64,000 nt of DNA from NCBI GenBank assembly GCA_002427815.1, contig DIZF01000001.1, forward strand, positions 56,970-120,969. Reading direction: 5' to 3'. Positions 1 through 7,986 of this stretch are shown here, in pieces. The notes beneath the pieces were generated by a model, which worked only from the letters and a program-made list of their open reading frames with translations, did not search any database and was not told the origin of the DNA. Position 1 is the first letter of the stretch. Each line of letters opens with the position of its first letter. The DNA comes from Ramlibacter tataouinensis. GTDB lineage: Bacteria; Pseudomonadota; Gammaproteobacteria; Burkholderiales; Burkholderiaceae_C. The position numbers and the translations under genes are program-made.

Positions 1-191
1 ACCAGGGCCTGGCGCACCGGCGTGCGCGAGACGCCGAGGCGGCCGCTGATTTCGTTCTCGGTGAAGCGATCGCCAGGCACCAGCTTGAATTGGGCCACAT
101 CGCGCTTGAGCTGCTCGTAGACATCGTCCGCCCGCGAGCGACGCGGCGCAGTCGGGCTGGCGGTCTGCGCTCGACGGGTGGTGGTGTGCAT
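1..191 (-). CDS. GntR-family transcriptional regulator, N-terminal part (cut by window edge)
   Basis: The 63 visible codons run from an ATG at 191 to the window edge. They begin with a basic, disordered stretch (RRAQTASPTAPRRSRADD) and then show the start of a GntR-type winged helix: VYEQLKRDVAQFKLVPGDR, then TENEISGRLGVSRTPVRQAL, the family's recognition-helix signature. The effector-binding domain lies outside the window, so the subfamily (FCD or other) cannot be decided. It is the last visible gene of the long minus-strand operon beginning near 11,319, 10 bases after the second cysteine hydrolase. By position it is the likely local regulator, and the CTTG-N4-CAAG palindrome at the operon's transcription start is its most likely operator. 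The family assignment is seen in sequence; the target is inferred. Confidence 0.85.
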   Translation of the reverse strand, partial: MHTTTRRAQTASPTAPRRSRADDVYEQLKRDVAQFKLVPGDRFTENEISGRLGVSRTPVRQAL

Positions 192-201
192 GGCGCAGCC
201 G

Positions 202-888
202 TTATCCCGGCAGACGGGCCGGCGCGGCGTCGAGACGGCTCAGCAGCTGTGAGCTCGACGCGGTCCAGCCCACGATAGCGCCCTGGGCGCGAATCATCTC
301 GATGGCGCTGGCCTTGAACGCGGGAAAGTAGCTCTCGGTGCAGTCCTCCAGCAGCAGCGCGTCGTAGCCGCGGTCGTTGGCTTCCCGCATGGACGTCTGC
401 ACGCAGACTTCCGTGGTGACGCCCATGAAGATCAGGTGCGTGACGCCGGCCTGCTGCAGCAGGTTGTGCAGCGGTGTGGCATGGAACGCGCCTTTGCCCG
501 GCTTGTCGATCTCGATCTCGCCGGGCCGCGGCGCGAGCTCGGGGATGATCCGGCTGCCCGGCTCGCCGGCCACGAGGATGCGCCCCATGGGCCCGGCATC
601 GCCGATGCGCAGCGATGGGTTGCCGCGATTGCGTTTGGCGGGAGGACAGTCGGAAAGGTCGGGCTGGTGCGCCTCGCGGGTATGCACGACCAGGCCGCCC
701 GCCGCGCGCCAGGAAGAGAGCACCGTCTGGCAGGCCGGCACGATGGCCGACAGCAGCGCCACGTCATTGCCCAGACTCTCGCCGAAGCCGCCCGGCTCGA
801 TGAAGTCGCGCTGCATGTCGATGATGACCAGCGCCGCCTTGCCCAGGTCGAAGCTGTAAGGGAAGGGCCTGGCATCGATCTCGATCAC
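202..888 (-). CDS. isochorismatase-family cysteine hydrolase (amidohydrolase)
   Basis: A 228-residue cysteine hydrolase. The three catalytic residues are in the usual places: Asp24 in VIIDMQRDF, Lys129 in IDKPGKGAF and Cys162 in GVTTEVCVQTSMREAND. The family hydrolyses amide or related C-N bonds (biuret, ureidoacrylate, N-carbamoyl compounds, isochorismate). It is a paralogue of the biuret-hydrolase-like protein two genes upstream: both carry HTREGH/HTREAH, PDLSD, IGDAGP-GR-L and DKPGKG. It lacks the PWPYNG N-terminal motif of that enzyme, so its substrate is probably different. Its start overlaps the end of the ABC ATPase gene by four bases (ATGA), indicating translational coupling. Substrate unknown; the nitrogen-catabolic operon suggests a ureide or carbamoyl compound. 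Confidence 0.85.
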   Translation of the reverse strand: MIEIDARPFPYSFDLGKAALVIIDMQRDFIEPGGFGESLGNDVALLSAIVPACQTVLSSWRAAGGLVVHTREAHQPDLSDCPPAKRNRGNPSLRIGDAGPMGRILVAGEPGSRIIPELAPRPGEIEIDKPGKGAFHATPLHNLLQQAGVTHLIFMGVTTEVCVQTSMREANDRGYDALLLEDCTESYFPAFKASAIEMIRAQGAIVGWTASSSQLLSRLDAAPARLPG

Positions 889-2549
889 ACGAACTCCTCG
901 GTTGCTTCCAGCGTCGCCCCATGTGCCGGGGACACAGGCAGTGAAGTGGGGCCCTGGGCATGGCCGCCGCCCATGTGCGCGCCGATCACCTGGCGCTGCG
1001 CGCTGGCGGCCGGTGTCTCGAAAACGATGCGCCCCTCGCTCATCACCACGATCCGATCCGCCAGCTCCAGCAACTCGTCCAGGTCCTCGCTGACCAGCAG
1101 CACGGCGCCGCCGCGTTCGCGCACGCCCAGGATGCGGCTGTGAATTTCCTTCACGGCCGCGAAGTCCAGGCCGAACACAGGATTGGCCGCGATCAGCACG
1201 TTGATTTCACCGTTCAATTCACGTGCCAGCACGGCGCGTTGCACGTTGCCGCCCGAAAGGCTGCGGATCGGCGCATCTTCGCCCTGGGCCTTGATGCCAT
1301 AAGCGGCGATCCACTCGCGTGCGCGGCTGCGCCATTGGCCGAAACGCAGGCTGCCGGCTACGCACAGGGGCGGCCGGTCGAAGTCGCGCAGCGCCATGTT
1401 TTCGGCGACGCTGAGTTCGCCCACGCAGGCGTTGCGCAGCGGCTCCTCCGGCAGGCTGCGCACCTTGAGCCGGTGGTTCTCCTCGCGCCGGGCGGCGTAG
1501 GGCTGGCCCATCACGCGAACCTGCCCGCCCGCTCGCAGGCGCTGGCCGACCAGCGCTTCCACCAGCTCCCGCTGTCCGTTACCGGAAACCCCTGCGATGC
1601 CGAGCACTTCGCCCACGCCGACCGCCAGGCTGAGGTCGCGCACGGCCAGGGTGCCACGATCGCCCATCACGTTCAGGTGCTCGACTTGAAGCGAAGGCGC
1701 CGTGGTCGGCGGGAGAGCCGACAGCGGAGCCGCAGCTGCCCCGCGCGCGGGCCGATCCGGACCATCGGCCGGTTCCGGCCGGCCCGCGGCGGCATCGCCC
1801 ACCATGGCCTGCGCCAGCAGCCCGGGATCGGTAGCCCGCACCGCGCAATGATGAACGGCCTTGCCCCGGCGCAGCACCGTCACGTCATCGGCATAGGCCA
1901 TCACTTCGCGGAACTTGTGCGTGATCAGCAGCACGGTGCAAAGCCCGCTGCGCGCGAACTCGCGGACATGTCCCAGCACCTCGTCGGCTTCCTGCGGCGT
2001 CAGCACCGAGGTCGGCTCGTCCAGGATCAGCAGCCGGGGCCGAAGATAGAGCTGCTTGAGCAACTCCAGCTTCTGCTTCTCGCCTGCGGCAAGTTCCGCC
2101 GGCCGCGCGTCGAGATCGAGGCGGAACGGCGTGGAGCTCAGGAACCGCTCGAGCTCGGCCCGCTTGGCCTTCCAGTCGATCAGCGCCGGCGTCTTGCCGC
2201 CCGCCAGCAACAGGTTCTCGGCCACCGTCATCCCCGGCGCCAGCGTGAAATGCTGGTAGACCATGCCGATGCCCAGGGACCGCGCCACCACCGGGCTGGC
2301 GATGTCGTGCTCGCGCGCGTCCGTGATCACCGCGCCCTCTTCCGGCCGGTGATAACCCGCCACGCATTTGACCAGCGTGCTCTTGCCGGCGCCGTTCTCG
2401 CCCAGCAGCGCATGCACGGTGCCGGGCGCGACTTTCATCGTCACATGGTCCAGCGCCGTGAAGCTGCCGAAGCGCTTGGTCAGCTCGTAGGTCTCCAGCG
2501 CCATCGCGCCGGACGGCGCGGGCGTGACATCGATGGGCACGGCGCTCAT
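885..2549 (-). CDS. ABC transporter ATP-binding protein, BMP/nucleoside-type (double NBD)
   Basis: A 554-residue protein with two fused nucleotide-binding domains, as in sugar and purine/nucleoside importers (RbsA, YufO types). The first domain has a full Walker A (GENGAGKST), a family-typical signature region (AAGEKQKLELLKQL) and Walker B (LLILDEPTSVLTPQEA). The second has the degenerate Walker A typical of these proteins (GVSGNGQREL), an SGGNVQRAVLARE signature and AANPVFGLDFAA. It powers uptake through the two permeases at 4376-6396 with the binding protein at 6417-7538. The ATPase is separated from them by three hydrolase genes, a transporter/enzyme mix seen in nitrogen-catabolic operons. 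The imported substrate is not readable; a nitrogen-rich heterocycle, biuret or ureide fits the neighbours. Confidence 0.93.
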   Translation of the reverse strand: MSAVPIDVTPAPSGAMALETYELTKRFGSFTALDHVTMKVAPGTVHALLGENGAGKSTLVKCVAGYHRPEEGAVITDAREHDIASPVVARSLGIGMVYQHFTLAPGMTVAENLLLAGGKTPALIDWKAKRAELERFLSSTPFRLDLDARPAELAAGEKQKLELLKQLYLRPRLLILDEPTSVLTPQEADEVLGHVREFARSGLCTVLLITHKFREVMAYADDVTVLRRGKAVHHCAVRATDPGLLAQAMVGDAAAGRPEPADGPDRPARGAAAAPLSALPPTTAPSLQVEHLNVMGDRGTLAVRDLSLAVGVGEVLGIAGVSGNGQRELVEALVGQRLRAGGQVRVMGQPYAARREENHRLKVRSLPEEPLRNACVGELSVAENMALRDFDRPPLCVAGSLRFGQWRSRAREWIAAYGIKAQGEDAPIRSLSGGNVQRAVLARELNGEINVLIAANPVFGLDFAAVKEIHSRILGVRERGGAVLLVSEDLDELLELADRIVVMSEGRIVFETPAASAQRQVIGAHMGGGHAQGPTSLPVSPAHGATLEATEEFV

Positions 2550-2555
2550 GGCGGA

Positions 2556-3236
2556 TCAGGCCATTCCATCGAGCACCGCCCGCGACGGCGCGTGGGCGCC
2601 GAACACGCCGCCCTGCATGGTGATCATCTTCAGCGCCGCTTCGTGATTGCCCTTGTCGGTGGCCGCCGTGCAATCGGCAACCACGAGGCATTCGAAGCCC
2701 CTGTCGTTGGCTTCGCGCATGGTGGTGTGCACACACACGTCGGTGGTGATGCCGGTGAGGATCAGGTTGACGATGCCGCGGGTGCGCAGGACGAGGTCCA
2801 GGTCGGTGGCGCAGAACGAGCCCTTGCCCGGCTTGTCGATGATGACCTCGCCGGGCAGCGGCGCCAGCTCGGGAATGATTTCCCAGCCGGGTTCGCCGCG
2901 CACCAGGACGCGCCCACAGGGTCCGGCATCGCCTATGCCCGCGCCGAGCTGGCGCGACCGCCAGCGCTTGTTGGCCGGCAGGTCGGAAAGATCGGGGCGG
3001 TGGCCTTCGCGCGTGTGGATGATGTGATAGCCGTGTCCGCGCAGCGCGGCCATCAGTTGCCGCAACGGCTCGATCGGCGCGCGGGTGAGCGAGATGTCAT
3101 AACCCATCTTGTCGACGTAGCCGCCGACGCCGCAGAAGTCGGTCTGCATGTCGATCACGACCAGCGCCGTGTTCGACGGCTTCAGGTCGCCGTTGTACGG
3201 CCACGGGTAGGGGTTGGCCTGGATGAAGCGTTCCAT
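2556..3236 (-). CDS. biuH: biuret-hydrolase-like cysteine hydrolase
   Basis: A 226-residue isochorismatase-fold enzyme closely resembling the biuret amidohydrolase of Rhizobium, as far as I remember that protein. It shares the ANPYPWPYNG start, the VVIDMQTDFCGVGGYVDKMG block, HTREGHRPDLSDLPANKRWR, GPCGRVLVRGEPGW, DKPGKGSFCATDL and GITTDVCVHTTMREANDRG. The triad is Asp29-Lys135-Cys168, a constant seven-residue offset from the Asp36-Lys142-Cys175 triad I recall for BiuH. The reaction would be biuret + water to allophanate + ammonia, feeding directly into the allophanate hydrolase encoded at the head of the same operon. It starts three bases after the amidase stop (3240) and is followed after six bases by the ABC ATPase. 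Related enzymes acting on other carbamoyl compounds cannot be excluded. Confidence 0.8.
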   Translation of the reverse strand: MERFIQANPYPWPYNGDLKPSNTALVVIDMQTDFCGVGGYVDKMGYDISLTRAPIEPLRQLMAALRGHGYHIIHTREGHRPDLSDLPANKRWRSRQLGAGIGDAGPCGRVLVRGEPGWEIIPELAPLPGEVIIDKPGKGSFCATDLDLVLRTRGIVNLILTGITTDVCVHTTMREANDRGFECLVVADCTAATDKGNHEAALKMITMQGGVFGAHAPSRAVLDGMA

Positions 3237-3239
3237 GGC

Positions 3240-4283
3240 TCAGGCCGTCTTGCTGAGCGCGACGGGCGCCGAGTCCGGCACCAGCGGATGTGCCTCCGGG
3301 CCCTGGTAATCGCGGGCCGGCGCCGCGAAGCCGCAACCGGTGCCGTCGGTCACTTCGACCTGCCACGGCAGGCGGTATCTGCCCGCCGCCATGTCGTGCA
3401 TATAGGTGTAGGGGCAGTCCTGGGCACCGCCCTTCACCGCCACGTAGCCGCGGTGATACAGCTGGTAGATGTTGTTTTCCACGCCCCAGCCCGATCGGGC
3501 TTCGCGCACGAGGTCGGGCCGCAGCTCGCAGGTGATGATTTCGTCGGGCCGGCCGCCGCCTTGCACCAGCACGCTGCCGTCGAAGTTGCAGAACATGCCC
3601 TCGCCCATCGAGTCGAAGCTGCCGTCGCTGCCGCACATGCAGACGTTGGCGGTATAGGCCAGGTTGCAGAAGGCATTGGCCTGGTTGGTGATCTGCCAGG
3701 CGTGGCGGATCGGCGCCGTGTAGCCCGCGGTGCGGATGATGATCTCGGCGCCCTTGTACGCGGCCTCTCGCGCCATCTCGGGGAACATCCCGTCGTGGCA
3801 GATGATGAGGGCGATCCTGCTGCCGTTGGGCCCATCGCACACCGGGACGCCCAGGTTGCCCGGCTCCCACGGCTCCACCGGCACCCAGGGATGCAGCTTG
3901 CGGTAATAGAGCTTGATCGCGCCGGTGTCGTCGATGACGAGGCCGCTGTTGTACGGGTTGCCGCCGGGATTGGCTTCCATGATGGAGAAGCAGCCCCAGA
4001 TGCGGTGCGCTATACAGGCGGCCTTGAAGGCAGCGACTTCCGGGCCGTCCAGCGAGCACATGATCGCCGGGTGGGTGTCCATGGACAGGCCGTGCAGCGA
4101 GTACTCGGGAAACACCACCAGGTCCATGGTCGACAGGTTGCGCCGTGCCTTGCCCACCAGCTCGCAGATGCGCTGCGTCTGCGCCGCCAGGTCGGCGGGC
4201 GTGACGACCACGGGCAACTGCAGCTGCACCAGGCCCATCACCACACCCTGCTTCGATTTGTTGAGTCCGCCGAGTCCGGTCAT
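3240..4283 (-). CDS. formamidase/aliphatic amidase of the nitrilase superfamily
   Basis: A 347-residue carbon-nitrogen hydrolase with the nitrilase-superfamily triad Glu60 (VVFPEYS), Lys129 (YYRKLHPW) and Cys162 (ICHDGMFPE). The opening GLGGLNKSKQGVV, PWVPVEPWEPGNLGVPVCDGP and MGEGMFCNFDG are typical of the AmiF/AmiE short-chain amidases, which split formamide or simple aliphatic amides into ammonia and an acid. Length matches AmiF-type proteins (about 335-350 residues). The start has a good Shine-Dalgarno sequence (GGGAGG) eight bases upstream. It probably removes formamide or another small amide released by the neighbouring hydrolases and so recovers ammonia. Family certain; formamide as substrate is inferred. 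Confidence 0.88.
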   Translation of the reverse strand: MTGLGGLNKSKQGVVMGLVQLQLPVVVTPADLAAQTQRICELVGKARRNLSTMDLVVFPEYSLHGLSMDTHPAIMCSLDGPEVAAFKAACIAHRIWGCFSIMEANPGGNPYNSGLVIDDTGAIKLYYRKLHPWVPVEPWEPGNLGVPVCDGPNGSRIALIICHDGMFPEMAREAAYKGAEIIIRTAGYTAPIRHAWQITNQANAFCNLAYTANVCMCGSDGSFDSMGEGMFCNFDGSVLVQGGGRPDEIITCELRPDLVREARSGWGVENNIYQLYHRGYVAVKGGAQDCPYTYMHDMAAGRYRLPWQVEVTDGTGCGFAAPARDYQGPEAHPLVPDSAPVALSKTA

Positions 4284-4284
4284 G

Positions 4285-4365
4285 TCATGCCTCCCGACGA
4301 GCCGCCTCTAGGGTGGCATGCGCCCCCTCGGGGGGCAGAGAGCGAATGCGAACGTGGGGGCCCAT
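4285..4365 (-). CDS. 26-codon mini-ORF between permease and amidase (doubtful)
   Basis: An ATG at 4365 lies nine bases after a strong AGGAGA ribosome-binding site and opens a 26-codon frame, MGAHVRIRSLPPEGAHATLE followed by AARREA. Its TGA ends one base before the amidase ATG. The frame covers a GC-rich repeat (4309-4365), so it may simply be a repeat that happens to be open. Spacing and ribosome-binding site would allow translational coupling between permease and amidase. No homology can be claimed. Confidence 0.25.
   Translation of the reverse strand: MGPHVRIRSLPPEGAHATLEAARREA
4309..4365. repeat. GC-rich intergenic palindromic repeat
   Basis: This 57-base stretch contains an internal hairpin (GCCCCC-TC-GGGGGGC at about 4322-4336) enclosed by an imperfect outer pair (ATGCGCCCCC with GGGGGCCCAT). 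I recall similar dispersed elements between genes in Comamonadaceae genomes; that is memory, not a search. Only one copy is seen in this window. It sits inside the operon and may act as an mRNA-stabilising or weak attenuating hairpin. Confidence 0.5.
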
Positions 4366-4375
4366 GGTTTCTCCT

Positions 4376-5296
4376 TTACGAGCGGGAAGACAGCTCGCCC
4401 GGGCTGCCGGCGATCACGCCGCCGGGCCGGCAGGTGATGACCAGGATCAGCAGGGTGAGCACATATGGAACGATGTTGAACAGGTGATAGCCCCAGCCGA
4501 TGCCGATGGATTGCAGGGCCGGTCCGATCGCGCCGGCGCCGCCGAACAGCAGCGCGGCGCCGACGCAGCGCAAGGGGCTCCAGCGCGCGAAGATCACCAG
4601 CGCCACTGCGATCAGGCCCTGGCCGCTGGACACGCCTTCGTTCCAGCTGCCCGGGTAGAACAGCGTGAGCGACGCGCCGCCGAGACCGGCGATCATGCCG
4701 CCGGCTGCCGTCGCGGCAATGCGGATGCCGGACACGGAATAGCCCAGCGCCCGCGCCGCATGGGCGGAGTCGCCGGCCATGCGCACCAGCAGGCCGGCGC
4801 GCGTGTTGGCGAAGGCCCATCCCATCGCCACCGCGATCACCAGGCCGATGGGCACCAGGGCGTTGACCTGCAAGGCCGAGCGCACGGCCGAGGAGCTGCT
4901 CCAGTTGCCCAGGGCGATCGCCGGAAGCTGCGGCGCCTGCGGCTGGATCAGCGGCTTGCCGAGATAGAACGCCAGGCCCATGCCCAGCAGCATCAGCGCG
5001 ATGCCGGTCGCGACGTCGTTGACGCGCGGCAGCGAACAGAGCACGCCGTGCAGCGCCGCCAGCAATGCGCCGGCCGCCGCGGCCGCCAGCACGCCGATCC
5101 AGGGTGAGCCGCTCAGCCAGGATGCGCCGAAGGCCGACATCGCCGACAGCACCAGCACGCCTTCCAGGCCGAGGTTGATGCGCCCCGATTTTTCGGTGAG
5201 GCATTCGCCCAGGCTCACGAACAGGAACGGCGCGCCGACGCGCAGCGCACCGCCGACGATCCCGGCGCCGAAGATGAGGGCCTGGTCCGCGTTCAT
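4376..5296 (-). CDS. ABC transporter permease, BMP/nucleoside type (second subunit)
   Basis: A 306-residue, very hydrophobic inner-membrane permease of the BPD_transp_2 family. The stretch CLTEKSGRINLGLEGVLVL near the N-terminus is the hallmark of the second permease of BMP-type nucleoside/purine importers. SGQGLIAVALVIFARWSPL is the conserved cytoplasmic coupling region that contacts the ATPase. I start it at ATG 5296, which overlaps the preceding permease stop by four bases (ATGA); an upstream in-frame ATG at 5386 would extend it deep into the neighbouring gene. It pairs with the permease at 5293-6396, the binding protein at 6417-7538 and the ATPase at 885-2549. Imported compound unknown. 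Confidence 0.92.
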   Translation of the reverse strand: MNADQALIFGAGIVGGALRVGAPFLFVSLGECLTEKSGRINLGLEGVLVLSAMSAFGASWLSGSPWIGVLAAAAAGALLAALHGVLCSLPRVNDVATGIALMLLGMGLAFYLGKPLIQPQAPQLPAIALGNWSSSSAVRSALQVNALVPIGLVIAVAMGWAFANTRAGLLVRMAGDSAHAARALGYSVSGIRIAATAAGGMIAGLGGASLTLFYPGSWNEGVSSGQGLIAVALVIFARWSPLRCVGAALLFGGAGAIGPALQSIGIGWGYHLFNIVPYVLTLLILVITCRPGGVIAGSPGELSSRS

Positions 5297-6396
5297 GACA
5301 GCACCTTCCCATCTCCCTGCTGGAGGGCCGGGGCGGGATCGGCGGGCGCCGCCGAGTGGACCAGCTTCAGCCACAGCGCCTTCCACTCCACGTCGCGCAG
5401 CGCTTCGCTCGCCAGGATCAGCACGAAGGCGATGCCTTGCAGCAGCAGCACCGATGCGTCGGGCAGGCCCAGGCGACGCTGCAGCAGGCTGCCGGCCGCA
5501 CCGAAGCCGCCGAACAGGATCGCCACCGGAATCACGGCCAGCGGCTCATGGCGCGCGATGAACGAGACGAGGATGCCGGCGTAGCCGTATCCGGCAATCA
5601 GGGCGGCGTTGGCGCTGTTGTGCACCGCCGCCACTTCGACGGCGCCGGCCAGCCCGGCAGCCGCGCCGCCCAGCGCGCAGGCCAGCAGCACCAGGCGCGA
5701 GGCCGGCAGCCCCACCAGTTGCGCCGTGCGCAGGTTGCCGCCCACCACCCGCACCGAAAAACCCGACGGTGTCCAGCGCAGCCACAGCGCCGCCGCGATG
5801 CAGGCGATGACGCCCAGTGCCAGGCCCCAATGGACGTCGGAGCCGGCGATGCCCGCGATGCGCAGGCCCTGCGCCAGTTCGTGGGTGGAGGGCTTGTTCA
5901 GGCTGGCCGGATCGCGCAACGGCCCTTCCACCAGGTGCTTGAACAGGCCGATCGCCACATAGGCCAGCAGCAGGCTGCTGATGGTTTCGTTGATACCGCG
6001 GGCCTGCCGCAGCCAGCCGGCCAGCGCAATCCACAGCGCGCCCGCGGCGGCGCCGGCCAGGCACGCCAAGGCCGTGCCCACGATGTTCTGCGGCAGCGGC
6101 AGGCTCTGCGCCAGTGCCGCACAAGCGAGGCCGCCCAGCACCAGCGCGCCCTCGCCTCCGATGACGACCAGCCCGGCGCGCGCCGGAATGGCCACACACA
6201 GCGCCGTCAGCATCAGCGGCGCGGCGCGTTGCAGCGTGTTCTGCCAGGAATACCAGTCGCCGAACGCGCCCTTGAACAGCAGCAGCCAGACCTCCACCGG
6301 ACTGACGCCGGCGAACCAGACAAACAGTCCGAACAGCAGCAGCGCCGCCGCGATGGCGGCGGCGGGCAGCAGGGCTTCCTTGAGGGCTGAACGCAT
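5293..6396 (-). CDS. ABC transporter permease, BMP/nucleoside type (first subunit)
   Basis: A 367-residue permease with about nine or ten hydrophobic segments. The opening segment is followed by a periplasmic stretch ending FKGAFGDWYSWQNTLQRAAP, and then the conserved LTALCVAIPARAGLVVIGGEG motif of BMP-type importer permeases. GYGYAGILVSFIARHEPLAV is the ATPase-coupling loop. The start is ATG 6396, 20 bases after the binding-protein stop. It ends with the overlapping start of the second permease. With the BMP-type receptor it forms an importer that, in characterised members, carries nucleosides, purines or other nitrogen heterocycles; the enzymes here suggest a compound degraded to carboxybiuret, biuret, oxalurate or allophanate. 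Confidence 0.92.
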   Translation of the reverse strand: MRSALKEALLPAAAIAAALLLFGLFVWFAGVSPVEVWLLLFKGAFGDWYSWQNTLQRAAPLMLTALCVAIPARAGLVVIGGEGALVLGGLACAALAQSLPLPQNIVGTALACLAGAAAGALWIALAGWLRQARGINETISSLLLAYVAIGLFKHLVEGPLRDPASLNKPSTHELAQGLRIAGIAGSDVHWGLALGVIACIAAALWLRWTPSGFSVRVVGGNLRTAQLVGLPASRLVLLACALGGAAAGLAGAVEVAAVHNSANAALIAGYGYAGILVSFIARHEPLAVIPVAILFGGFGAAGSLLQRRLGLPDASVLLLQGIAFVLILASEALRDVEWKALWLKLVHSAAPADPAPALQQGDGKVLS

Positions 6397-6416
6397 GCCG
6401 TGCGGAGAGCTTTGCT

Positions 6417-7538
6417 TCAGCCCGCCGAGCCGACTACGCCCTCGACCAGGTAGTTCATCTTCTCGAGCTCCAGGTCGGTCTGCTTGTAGGCCTTGCCCGC
6501 GGGGATCACGGTGGCGCCCTTGTTGTCCTTCAGCGGGCCCTTGAAGATGTCGAAGCTGCCGGCGGCCATCCTGGCCTTGATGCCGTCGGCCACCTTCTTC
6601 GCGGCGTCCGGCACCATGGGCCCATAGGCCGACATCTTCACGTAGCCTTCCTTCAGGCCGCCGCGCAGGAAGTTGGGATGCGGCTTGCCGCTGCGCGCTG
6701 CATCGAGAAAGGTGGTGTAGGCCGCGAGCCAGTTCCACTCGGCGCCGGTGAGGTAGGCCTGTGGGGCCAGCTTGGCCTGGCTGGCGTGGTAGCCGCAGAC
6801 CATCTTGCCGCGCCTGGCGGCAGTCTCGACGATCACCTTGGGGCCGTCCACGTGCATGGTGAACACGTCCACGCCCTGATCGGCCAGGCTGTTGGTGGCT
6901 TCGGCTTCCTTGACCGGCATCGACCAGTCGCCGGTGAAGATCACGCTGGTCGTGATACCGGGCTTGACCGAGCGCGCGCCCATGGTGAAGGCGTTGATGT
7001 TGCGCAGCACCTGCGGAATCGGCTTGGCCGCGACGAAGCCGATCTTGCTGCTCTTGGTCATGTGCCCGGCGATGACGCCGTTGAGGTACTGGCACTCGTC
7101 GATGTAGCCGAAGTAGCTGCCGACGTTCCTGGGGTGTTTGCCTTCGGTCCACAGGCCCCCGCAATGGGCAAAGCGCACGTCCGGAAACTTGGGCGCGACG
7201 GCCAGGATGTGGGGGTCGAAGTAGCCGTACGAGGTGGGGAACACCAGCGAGGCGCCGTCCTGCACGATCATGCCGGTCATCGTCTTTTGCACCGCGGCCG
7301 TCTCGGGCACGTTCTCTTCTTCCACCACCTTGACGCCGGGCATCTTCTTGAGCTCGGCGGCGGCCTGCGCCTGCGCCTGGTTGTAGCCGTAGTCGTCGCG
7401 CGGGCCGACATAGATGACGCCGACGGTGATCGGCTTTTGCGCGAATGCGAAGTCGCTGAACGCGCCGAGCGTGCCGGCAGCGCCGAGCGCGGCCAGCGAT
7501 TTCAGCGAGTCGCGGCGATTGAAGTTCCTGGTGCTCAC
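6417..7538 (-). CDS. BMP-family ABC transporter substrate-binding protein (Tat-exported)
   Basis: A 373-residue periplasmic receptor of the Bmp (basic membrane protein/PnrA-like) family. The N-terminus carries a twin-arginine signal (NRRDSLK at residues 7-13), a hydrophobic core and a likely cleavage site after AFA near residue 34. The body has family features: VGVIYVGPRDDYGYNQAQAQ at the start, VFPTSYGYFDP, and GVDVFTMHVDGPKVI before the hinge. It is first in the transporter block, preceded by the AtzH-like gene (55-base gap) and followed 20 bases later by the first permease. Tat export implies folding before secretion. The ligand is unknown; many Bmp proteins bind nucleosides or purines, and relatives in nitrogen-catabolic operons bind other ligands. 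Confidence 0.92.
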   Translation of the reverse strand: MSTRNFNRRDSLKSLAALGAAGTLGAFSDFAFAQKPITVGVIYVGPRDDYGYNQAQAQAAAELKKMPGVKVVEEENVPETAAVQKTMTGMIVQDGASLVFPTSYGYFDPHILAVAPKFPDVRFAHCGGLWTEGKHPRNVGSYFGYIDECQYLNGVIAGHMTKSSKIGFVAAKPIPQVLRNINAFTMGARSVKPGITTSVIFTGDWSMPVKEAEATNSLADQGVDVFTMHVDGPKVIVETAARRGKMVCGYHASQAKLAPQAYLTGAEWNWLAAYTTFLDAARSGKPHPNFLRGGLKEGYVKMSAYGPMVPDAAKKVADGIKARMAAGSFDIFKGPLKDNKGATVIPAGKAYKQTDLELEKMNYLVEGVVGSAG

Positions 7539-7593
7539 GGGCTTACTCCTGGGTGGGGTTGAAGAGGTACTGCGGGGGAACCGGAAGCGGCAT

Positions 7594-7986
7594 TCATGCG
7601 AGCGGCGGCGGCGCCCTCATGAGGCTGACATGGGCGGCTGTGACGCGCCAACCCGCGGGTGTGCGCATCCAGGTCTGGCTCTGGCGGCCGGCCGCGGTGG
7701 TGGAACCGCGCTGGAATTCCACGCTGGCGGTGGCGAAGTCGCGGCCATAGCTGGTGATCACCGTCTTCACCAGGGTGCGGGCCAGCCCTTGCGGCGCGCG
7801 CCCGGCGCGAAAGGCGCGGATCGCTTCGCAGCCGTACAGGTTTTCGGTCGCGCCGTAACGCACCGTGTGCGGACTGTCCCAGAACAGTTCGTCGAGCACG
7901 GCGACGTCGTTGGTCACCAGTGCCTGTTCATAGCGCTCGAACGCTGCCGTCACTTCGGCCAGGACGTCGGGGAGGTTGATGTCCAT
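7594..7986 (-). CDS. AtzH/HpxZ-like protein (DUF3225, NTF2-like fold)
   Basis: A 130-residue protein of the DUF3225 family, an NTF2/SnoaL-like fold. Recognisable blocks are AAFERYEQALVTNDVAVLDE, DSPHTVRYGATENLYG, IRAFRAGR and the C-terminal TWMRTPAGWRVTAAHVSLM. The family is known as HpxZ in oxalurate-catabolic clusters and as AtzH next to atzE/atzG, so its position here is diagnostic. Its ATG overlaps the atzE stop by one base (TGATG), indicating coupling. Its role is not firmly established; proposals include accelerating turnover of unstable carboxylated intermediates. There is no signal peptide, so it acts in the cytoplasm with AtzE/AtzG. Confidence 0.82.
   Translation of the reverse strand: MDINLPDVLAEVTAAFERYEQALVTNDVAVLDELFWDSPHTVRYGATENLYGCEAIRAFRAGRAPQGLARTLVKTVITSYGRDFATASVEFQRGSTTAAGRQSQTWMRTPAGWRVTAAHVSLMRAPPPLA

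Noticed and set aside
960..4487. Very long open frame on the plus strand (over 1,100 codons) opposite the amidase/biuret genes
   Set aside because: It is antisense to several well-supported enzymes, has a composition rich in His/Arg/Ala typical of shadow frames in GC-rich DNA, and matches no domain.
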